Positions 6,685 through 11,497 of a stretch of DNA of 11,497 nt are shown here, one piece after another. A program made the translations under genes and the position numbers. Positions within the stretch are counted from its first letter, which is position 1; every line of letters begins with the position of its first letter. Location of the stretch: positions 1 through 11,497 of the forward strand of contig JABSRY010000039.1 in the NCBI GenBank assembly GCA_013214985.1, in the 5' to 3' direction. The notes beneath the pieces are model-generated. The model was not told the DNA's origin, did no database searches, and saw nothing but the letters and a program-made list of their open reading frames with translations. The stretch is from Hyphomicrobiales bacterium (GTDB lineage: Bacteria; Pseudomonadota; Alphaproteobacteria; Rhizobiales; OSC116).

Positions 6685-7773
6685 CTATTTTTGTGAAATT
6701 ATCATGCCCGTATTGGCAGGTAAATTTGCATGATGTCCTGATAATAAAGAAGGCAACGCGATTAGTGCTTTTTTGCCTGGTTCAAGATAATGGCTAAAAC
6801 CAGCACCATAATTATTGGGGTATGAGAATTCTTGTTTACACAATACCCACCCATCGGCAGGGGTTAATATTCTATTCGGATCAGAAAAAACATCATCATC
6901 AAACACAAGATTTGAGGATGCCATCTGTGAATTACCATCAACCATTTTCAAATACCAAATCAGAGTTATGTGTTCAGGTACCTGTATACTAGATGAGGTT
7001 AACATGAACGCTCTATAGCCATTGCCATAAGGGCTAGTTGTTCCTGCTCCCGCTGTAACTTCAAGAATATTAAATTCAATACCATGTTGAGTTCTGCCAA
7101 TTTTAGCTTGAAGATCTAGTGTTTCCTGTTTTTTATTCTCACTGTCATTGGTTGCAATATCAGCGCCATGTACAAACTGACTATGTTGTGCAACGGTTGC
7201 CCCATTATATACACTCATATTGGATGCTAAAAAATCAGTTGCCTCATCAGCTAGATAAAAGTAATCAGCCGTATCTTTGCAAAACCGTCCAGAATTTGGC
7301 AATAGATTGGGTAATGATGCCGCCAAGTCTTGGCCTTGAATAATTTTTTGCCAAACATCAAATACACCGCCACCCCCAGAAGTTCTATAAATTTTTTGAG
7401 AGGTATAGCGAGGGGAATATGTATGATAAACATAACCAGCAGATGACACTTCAACAATTAAAACACCAGCCCATTTACTAGGATAATTATTTTCGACAGT
7501 GCAATTTACATTTGCATTTTGATGATAGATCCCCGGTGTTCTATAGGTGTTTAAATCGTGAAATTCATTTACGTCACCCACGCCGCCAGCACCAATAATA
7601 ACGGGCGTTTTATTCATAAAGGTTGCAATACCAGCGTTAATGAATGCATCTTTTTCAGCTAGCATTGCGGCTTTTGCTACATTCATGTCATCTACGGTTG
7701 TTTGCATTTTTGCGGCTGTATCTGACATAACATCAGTACCAGCAACAAAGTTTAGTTCAGCTCCAAAGGCCAT
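6685..7773 (-). CDS. Tail fibre protein with pyocin-knob domain (probable receptor-binding protein)
   Basis: This 362-residue protein has a helical N-terminus (about 15-50, Ala/Met/Asp-rich). A pyocin-knob type domain then spans about 71-144: DLNTYRTPGIYHQNA, PSKWAGVLIVEV, YTSQKIYR and GGGGVFDVWQKI follow the usual 'lnti.t.G.Y ... g.l.V ... Q.y...g..y.R ... W..W'. After NLLPNSGRF (156-164) a strand-rich C-terminal half runs to the end (TPADGWVLCKQEF, LEPGKKALIALPSLL), resembling carbohydrate-binding sandwiches found in fibre tips. It follows the collar-fibre gene by two bases with GGAG upstream and probably attaches through it to gpI. The N-terminal domain of gpH is absent here and is encoded by the preceding gene, so the fibre appears to be split over two polypeptides. 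Receptor binding is inferred. Confidence 0.85.
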   Translation of the reverse strand: MAFGAELNFVAGTDVMSDTAAKMQTTVDDMNVAKAAMLAEKDAFINAGIATFMNKTPVIIGAGGVGDVNEFHDLNTYRTPGIYHQNANVNCTVENNYPSKWAGVLIVEVSSAGYVYHTYSPRYTSQKIYRTSGGGGVFDVWQKIIQGQDLAASLPNLLPNSGRFCKDTADYFYLADEATDFLASNMSVYNGATVAQHSQFVHGADIATNDSENKKQETLDLQAKIGRTQHGIEFNILEVTAGAGTTSPYGNGYRAFMLTSSSIQVPEHITLIWYLKMVDGNSQMASSNLVFDDDVFSDPNRILTPADGWVLCKQEFSYPNNYGAGFSHYLEPGKKALIALPSLLSGHHANLPANTGMIISQK

Positions 7774-7775
7774 AT

Positions 7776-8333
7776 TTAAGCTCCATTCATTTTATAATTA
7801 TTGGTGATGATTTGGTTTATAAGGGCAGCGGAATTGCGCATTGATGCAAGGCCAATCCCAGTAGAAAAATCAAGATTAAATGCCTGAAAATTATTCACAG
7901 GTGGCAATAAAACCAAATTGTTTGCATTGCCACGGGTAATGGTAACGTTATAAGAATTGGTGTATGTAAAACCTTCTGTTAACGTGGTGATTTTTAAACC
8001 CGTGTCGCAATAAATTGACCACATCACTTCTTCATCGGCATCATTCTTCATGATAAAGCCGATTTCTCGAAGTTCGACTTCACCTACATTTGGATCATAC
8101 GGAAAATTAGCAATAACTCTAAAGCCTTCGGCAAACTTTTCGCCGCCCAAAACTGGCACACGCATTTTCTCATTTTTAAGCGCGGTTTGGTCAGGTTGCG
8201 GAACGTAACCCACACCATTTGCATCACCAATTGCAATCGCAACAATTTCCCAACTATTGCCATTTAACTGGCCGTTTAGCATTGCGGCATATCCGACATC
8301 GGTTTGAACGGGTGAAAAATTCTTTATATTCAT
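7776..8333 (-). CDS. Phage collar-fibre protein (gpH N-terminal domain, DUF3751-like)
   Basis: This 185-residue protein matches the N-terminal domain of P2 gpH-type fibres (tail-collar fibre, DUF3751). Seen: TDVGYAAMLNGQLNG (11-25), VAIAIGDANGVGYVPQPDQTAL (31-52, the family's '...aiGDg.G....p...qt.L.nE..r'), VGEVELREIGFIM (83-95, family 'fwiREiGlyd') and a late YNVTITRGNANNLVL. In P2 the domain is the baseplate-proximal part of one long fibre; here the gene stops after about 45 further residues (FNLDFSTGIGLASMRNSAALINQ), which may form a short trimeric stalk. It overlaps the gpI stop as ATGA, with GGAG upstream, showing tight coupling. It probably serves as an adaptor between gpI and the next fibre protein. 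Confidence 0.88.
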   Translation of the reverse strand: MNIKNFSPVQTDVGYAAMLNGQLNGNSWEIVAIAIGDANGVGYVPQPDQTALKNEKMRVPVLGGEKFAEGFRVIANFPYDPNVGEVELREIGFIMKNDADEEVMWSIYCDTGLKITTLTEGFTYTNSYNVTITRGNANNLVLLPPVNNFQAFNLDFSTGIGLASMRNSAALINQIITNNYKMNGA

Positions 8334-8962
8334 ATTGTCACTCCTGAATATTCTAAAAATATATAATTGCTAAATGCATTTGAGATTTTAATATCGTTCT
8401 CATATTCAGGCACATAAGTTGCGCCACTAAATTCCACAAAAATATGATTGGTGATCACAGATCTAACATTTAAAATTGAAGCGTGATAAGTGCCAACTTT
8501 AAAGACATATTCATCACGGGCAGATTTATGAGCGTCTATCATTTGACTGATTTGCACATATAATTCTGGGTGGATTAAATATTCAGATTGCTCAATTTGT
8601 TTATTCACCCACGCCACAACTTCAAAGCTATAAGGCGAACCAACGTCATCCAGTTCATGCCATGCCTTCACATCAGCAACAATACCAAGCGCTAGCAATG
8701 CATTTTTAATAGATTTGCGCGTGCCTTTAATCGAATGATTGTAAATCGAACTTTTAATAACATGGCGTTTAGTCTGTAAATCCCAGCCATCCCGCCAAAC
8801 ATCCACACTGAATTGATGGGCAAGCCACGGCAATAGATGTTCAGGGCATTTATCGGCATTCCATAAATCACCAATAGCAACTGGCAAATCAAAAGTCTCA
8901 CCTAATAGCTCAGCAATAATGCCTTCAAAGTTATCAGGGCTTAACATTAATGAATTAAGCAT
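8330..8962 (-). CDS. I: Baseplate / tail protein gpI with extended C-terminus
   Basis: This 210-residue protein is the P2 gpI counterpart, a baseplate component that links the wedge to the fibres. The family core is plain: CPEHLLPWLAHQFSVDVWRDGWDL (39-62, family 'p...LPwLA..l.vd.Wd..w'), KRHVIKSSIYNHSIKGTRKSIKNAL (65-89, family 'R..i..si.vHr.KGT..aik.al') and AWHELDD (100-106). P2 I is shorter, about 176 residues. The extra part here, past about residue 165, carries two copies of a short motif, NHIFVEFSGAT (172-182) and NYIFLEYSGVT (199-209), 27 residues apart. The start overlaps the end of gpJ by eight bases, and a GGAGG ribosome site lies inside gpJ. The extension may be a docking site for the collar fibre; that is inference. 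Confidence 0.93.
   Translation of the reverse strand: MLNSLMLSPDNFEGIIAELLGETFDLPVAIGDLWNADKCPEHLLPWLAHQFSVDVWRDGWDLQTKRHVIKSSIYNHSIKGTRKSIKNALLALGIVADVKAWHELDDVGSPYSFEVVAWVNKQIEQSEYLIHPELYVQISQMIDAHKSARDEYVFKVGTYHASILNVRSVITNHIFVEFSGATYVPEYENDIKISNAFSNYIFLEYSGVTI
8336..8449 (-). repeat. Internal peptide repeat at the gpI C-terminus
   Basis: Codons 172-182 (8449-8417) and 199-209 (8368-8336) of gpI encode NHIFVEFSGAT and NYIFLEYSGVT: seven of eleven residues are identical and the others are conservative. The codons differ at most third positions (for example SGA as agt ggc gca, SGV as tca gga gtg), so the copies are old and kept at protein level. Confidence 0.6.
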
Positions 8963-9872
8963 TAGCAGCCTCCGAGCTTATGATAATATTTTCAGGCGCA
9001 CAATAAGCAGCTTGAACGTTGGACACGTAAACATCAGCATCAGGAGAAATAATAACTACTCGTTCAACACCTTCAACGGTCATTGCAGCATGCAAACCCG
9101 ATAAAGTAATATCCACGCCAATTTTATAATTTTTATCCAAATATTCATTAAGCTGTTCGCGTGATTTTTGCTTAACCACATCAGCCGATGCACCCGCATA
9201 AATTTTTAGCGTGGCATCAATCGTAAATAATTTTTTAAACGCAAATTCGATAAACAAAAGATCAGTTAACGGTCTGATTTCATCATCATTTAAAATTGCA
9301 GAAACTTCATTAATTACGTCGAGCTCAACAATTTCAATATTCTTAAAATCAATCAAACTAATCGACACTCTAGGGTCTGCTCCTGCTACGCCTTGATAGC
9401 CATCACGCCGATCAAAACGCATTATTTTTGCGTCTTTAACTTTATTACAGGTTAGCGCCCAAAAAATATAAGCTCCAATACTACCCGCATTGCTATAACC
9501 TTCTGGCGCTAATAATACCCGTTTACGCAACCGTTCATCATCCTCATAAACGGCGGCAACATCTTCTGTCGCGGCAATGATGATTTCGCGTTTAAGGTTA
9601 AATATCGCGGCTAAATTTTCTAAATCCGCACCTGTTGCAGTGGCAACCATAACCGCCTTTGCACCGTCATTAATTTGATTAATGCCCTGAACTTTGTAAT
9701 AAGCGGCCAAAGATAACAGCGCGAACACTGGGTCGCTTTCTGTATCGGCATTCCAACTAGGGTCTTTTTCTTTATATTTGGCCTTAAGCAAAAGCAATTC
9801 GGCTTCATGATTGGCGGCTTTAATAATATCTGCAGGCGGGATTTTATTAAGATCAATTGATAAATTTGTCAT
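8955..9872 (-). CDS. J: Baseplate assembly protein gpJ
   Basis: This 305-residue protein is the P2 gpJ counterpart (baseplate J family), a wedge protein, close to the P2 length of about 302. Seen: DPSWNADTESDPVFALLSLAAYYK (37-60, family 'ep..tl..sdP...lle..ay.e'), ATGADLENLAAIFNLKR (79-95, family 'atG.dLd.lAa..g..R'), EDDERLRKRVLLAPEGYSNAGSIGAYIFWAL (110-140, family 'sD..fR.Ri.la.e..s.aGs..aY...Al') and a C-terminal IGVDITLSGLHAAMTVEGV near 252-270. The stop of gpW and the start of gpJ are one base apart, and gpI starts within its last codons. It joins gpW and gpI to the hub during assembly. Confidence 0.96.
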   Translation of the reverse strand: MTNLSIDLNKIPPADIIKAANHEAELLLLKAKYKEKDPSWNADTESDPVFALLSLAAYYKVQGINQINDGAKAVMVATATGADLENLAAIFNLKREIIIAATEDVAAVYEDDERLRKRVLLAPEGYSNAGSIGAYIFWALTCNKVKDAKIMRFDRRDGYQGVAGADPRVSISLIDFKNIEIVELDVINEVSAILNDDEIRPLTDLLFIEFAFKKLFTIDATLKIYAGASADVVKQKSREQLNEYLDKNYKIGVDITLSGLHAAMTVEGVERVVIISPDADVYVSNVQAAYCAPENIIISSEAANA

Positions 9873-9873
9873 G

Positions 9874-10218
9874 TTAACTCAAACCTCCGCTGCTAATAGA
9901 TTGTTGAACATCTTGTCCAGTTTCTAAATTGGTGTAATTCAGGCTTAAAATTGCGACACCCAAAGATGAGAATTGCAAATCTAGCCGTTTTAATTCTATG
10001 CGTTTTTCCCAAATTGCTAACGCCTTAGCAGTTGCCACAAACACTCTAATTCGGGTGTTGTCATTGGAGGGTGCAGAAATCAGATCAATTAAATCGCTGC
10101 CAAATTCAGGGCGCATGACAATACTGGTTAAAGGCGTAAATAATATACGCTCAATAGATTGGCGAATATGAGCTTCACCAACTAGTTTTTGTCCTGTATG
10201 TTGACATACGCCCTGCAT
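9874..10218 (-). CDS. W: Baseplate wedge protein gpW (gp25-like)
   Basis: This 114-residue protein has the gp25/W lysozyme-like wedge pattern: GEAHIRQSIERILFTPLTSIVMRPEFGSDLIDLI (14-47, family 'd..hi.qsi..IL.Tp.GeR.mrPefGs.l..li') and AKALAIWEKRIELKRLDL (about 64-81, family 'a..al..wePRi.l..v'). The usual 'GSR' turn reads LTSI here, a small departure. P2 W is about 115 residues. In T4 the homologous gp25 sits at the core of the baseplate wedge and helps start sheath polymerisation. The ribosome site AGGGAAAG overlaps the stop of the upstream 80-residue gene. Confidence 0.95.
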   Translation of the reverse strand: MQGVCQHTGQKLVGEAHIRQSIERILFTPLTSIVMRPEFGSDLIDLISAPSNDNTRIRVFVATAKALAIWEKRIELKRLDLQFSSLGVAILSLNYTNLETGQDVQQSISSGGLS

Positions 10219-10230
10219 TTATAACTTTCC

Positions 10231-10473
10231 CTATGCTTTTGCTGTTTTAGGTTTTGAACCAGATTTAGCCGTTGCAGCTTCTTTTTTAGCAGTCACATCA
10301 TGCGGATTTGGTTCACCTTCTAAGCGAATAGTACCGCCCATTAAATCATGATCAGCTTGCATGGCCGTCATAGGGTCAAGTGGTGTATCTTTCTTGCGAT
10401 GTTTACCACCACTGAACCCGTCTTGATTGGTTACATAAGTTTTCAATTCTTGTTTTTCTGCTTTTTTATTCAT
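10231..10473 (-). CDS. Unrecognised 80-residue protein between spike and wedge genes
   Basis: I do not recognise this small protein. It is hydrophilic, begins with MNKKAEKQELKTY, has a central part DGFSGGKHRKKDTPLDPMTA with three Gly/His/Lys-rich turns, then DHDLMGGTIRLEGEPNPHD, and ends in a Lys/Ala-rich tail (TAKKEAATAKSGSKPKTAKA). It has no signal peptide or membrane segment. The reading frame is convincing because AAAGG lies nine bases before the ATG and its stop is used by the ribosome site of gpW. P2 has no gene at this place. A small spike-associated protein (tip or assembly factor) would fit the location, but no PAAR pattern is visible. Confidence 0.72.
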   Translation of the reverse strand: MNKKAEKQELKTYVTNQDGFSGGKHRKKDTPLDPMTAMQADHDLMGGTIRLEGEPNPHDVTAKKEAATAKSGSKPKTAKA

Positions 10474-10530
10474 CTGCCTTAACCTTTGTTTTTGTTAAAT
10501 AATTTTTGCCCCTAAATATCGATAATCTAC

Positions 10531-11025
10531 TTACATTTTCACCAACACTTTTGAACTGCCATGAACAGGTACATTTGCATCCGTCCCTCCCAATAAAACC
10601 TTGTCTGAATCAATCACCACTTTTGGCGCTTTATGGGTTATCTCGTTTGCTTCAACCGTTATTTTGTCAGCCTTAATGATGACTTCGCCATCCTTGATAA
10701 ACAAAGAGCTAGAACCGATAGAAATATGAAGACAATCAGCCTCACTTGATTTAGGCGGGTTTGCATCATTAAAGCCACCAGACAACACAATCGCTTGATC
10801 AATGTTGCCGCTTGGCGATAACAACATGACTGATTGGCCAACACTTGGCGGTGACCAAATACTCACTTTTCCTGCGGGTGTTGAAAATGGCAACCATCCA
10901 CTTGATCCGTCACCAACCGCGACTTTTACTTTTGCTTTGGCGGTATCCACTTCTGTAATCGAAGTCATAACCAGCACATTCTCAAGTAAGCGCGTAATTT
11001 CGGCAATATTTCCAGTATCAGGCAT
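10531..11025 (-). CDS. V: Baseplate spike protein gpV
   Basis: This 164-residue protein is the P2 gpV counterpart, the membrane-piercing spike at the tail end. The N-terminal OB-fold shows ENVLVMTSITEVDTAKAKVKV (15-35, family 'm...G.V.evd....rvrV'), GWLPF (43-47, P2 'DWLQW') and WSPPSVGQSVMLLSPSG (57-73, P2 'WWAPSVGEQVLILAVGG'), then AIVLSGGFND. A repetitive strand region with alternating Val/Ile (about 112-147: DGEVIIKADKITVEANEITHKAP and on) should form the triple beta-helix. It stops after VPVHGSSKVLVKM, without the HxH iron site of the P2 tip. I chose the ATG at 11025 because GAGG lies nine bases upstream; a longer frame reaches 11076 but its upstream ATGs lack a spaced ribosome site. It overlaps the preceding gene by eight bases. 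Confidence 0.92.
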   Translation of the reverse strand: MPDTGNIAEITRLLENVLVMTSITEVDTAKAKVKVAVGDGSSGWLPFSTPAGKVSIWSPPSVGQSVMLLSPSGNIDQAIVLSGGFNDANPPKSSEADCLHISIGSSSLFIKDGEVIIKADKITVEANEITHKAPKVVIDSDKVLLGGTDANVPVHGSSKVLVKM

Positions 11026-11488
11026 TGGCTGCATCCTCAATCGTTTGACCAAGCGTTCTGCCATCACCATCCGCACCTAATTTAGTATTTGCCGAATTCC
11101 CAAATGAAACCACTTGCTCCCAAACCAAAGCCCAAAAATTTATTTGGCTGCCTTTGCGATCAATTACCGCAATATTAGAGGCTGTTGGCGGCGTTCTGTT
11201 AATACGGCATTTGGGGACAAATTTATGACCATCAATAAAGGTGGTCAGTCTCTCAGCTAGGACTAATGCCGTCTCATTTGATTTGGCGCGTTTTTCGTTA
11301 TGGGTAACAAGATATGCAATGAATTTTACAGAACCAAAAGCTTCTCGGCCAATTTCATGTTTGGTTTTATCCCATCCCAAAACGGCAATAAATAAAGCTG
11401 GATAGCGTTTAGATATATTACTATACTCTGAGTCTTTGAAACTCCGAATATTGTGTTGACGTTTTGATTTAAATAGATTCTCTATTGA
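11018..11488 (-). CDS. Mu gp37-like (DUF1834-type) tail protein, start unresolved
   Basis: The open frame begins after an in-frame TAA (11491-11489) and ends at 11018. It reads SIENLFKSKRQHNIRSFKDS, then EYSNISKRYPALFIAVLGWD, an FGSVKFIAYLVTHNEKR strand, a helix, and NFWALVWEQVVSFGN near the end. This resembles the Mu gp37/DUF1834 layout (early helix, 'PAv.v...g', 'v...v..rn.r', a late 'y.v.f'), a small tail protein of terminator or completion type. No ATG, GTG or TTG occurs in frame between the TAA and the TTG at 11380. Starting at that TTG would remove the helix and cut into the first core strand, and it has no ribosome site. The gene may have lost its start, carry a nonsense change, or use a rare ATA/ATT start. 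In P2 this place holds R and S. Family assignment is moderate. Confidence 0.6.
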   Translation of the reverse strand, partial: SIENLFKSKRQHNIRSFKDSEYSNISKRYPALFIAVLGWDKTKHEIGREAFGSVKFIAYLVTHNEKRAKSNETALVLAERLTTFIDGHKFVPKCRINRTPPTASNIAVIDRKGSQINFWALVWEQVVSFGNSANTKLGADGDGRTLGQTIEDAANA

Positions 11489-11497
11489 TTATGATAC

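Noticed and set aside
10231..10473. 80-residue gene as a PAAR spike tip or as Mu gp38 (DUF2635)
   Set aside because: Neither the PAAR repeats nor the DUF2635 opening pattern can be seen in the translation.
11025..11076. Longer form of the spike protein starting at 11076
   Set aside because: The extra 17 residues are basic, lie inside the upstream gene's frame overlap and have no spaced ribosome site; the ATG at 11025 has GAGG nine bases away.

Overview
The window is a compact block of contractile-tail (P2-like, myovirus-type) genes, all read on the minus strand, so the order of transcription runs from high to low coordinates. It looks like part of a prophage or of a phage-derived tail particle. 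DNA is AT-rich (roughly 40% GC by eye), the starts carry classical GGAG/AAGGAG-type ribosome sites, and every recognisable family is a P2 or Mu relative from proteobacterial phages. A low-GC proteobacterial host is therefore likely, but I cannot name a genus. No capsid, lysis, integrase or replication genes are in view, so complete prophage and tailocin cannot be separated here.

Layout in transcription order. (1) Baseplate module: a Mu gp37-like (DUF1834-type) gene with an unresolved start (11488-11018), spike protein gpV (11025-10531), an unrecognised 80-residue gene (10473-10231), gpW/gp25-like wedge (10218-9874), gpJ (9872-8955) and gpI (8962-8330). (2) Fibre module: a short collar-fibre protein like the N-terminus of gpH (8333-7776), a second fibre protein with a pyocin-knob domain (7773-6685), an unrecognised helical 162-residue protein (6675-6187) and a DUF1353 protein (6184-5753). 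(3) Tube/sheath module matching P2 FI-FII-E-T-U-X-D: sheath (5710-4520), tube (4470-3967), tail assembly chaperone E (3894-3574) with an overlapping -1-frame E' (down to 3470), tape measure (3483-973), gpU (970-599), gpX (583-350) and the N-terminal third of gpD (359 to the window edge).

How it works together: gpFI and gpFII build the contractile sheath and inner tube around the tape measure, whose length sets the tail length; E and E+E' chaperone the tape measure; gpU probably caps the tube. The spike gpV with W, J and I forms the baseplate, and the collar and knob proteins provide the receptor-binding fibres. Genes are tightly packed, with 4 to 10 base overlaps or short gaps, which points to long polycistronic late transcripts with translational coupling. 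The only longer gaps (42 to 72 bases) flank the sheath and tube genes, and each holds an inverted repeat.

Nothing here looks like a wholly new system. The points most worth a second look are the unannotated E' frameshift extension, the missing start of the gp37-like gene, the internal repeat at the end of gpI, the unrecognised 80- and 162-residue genes, and the hairpins around the sheath and tube genes. No gene-free stretch exceeds 300 bases.
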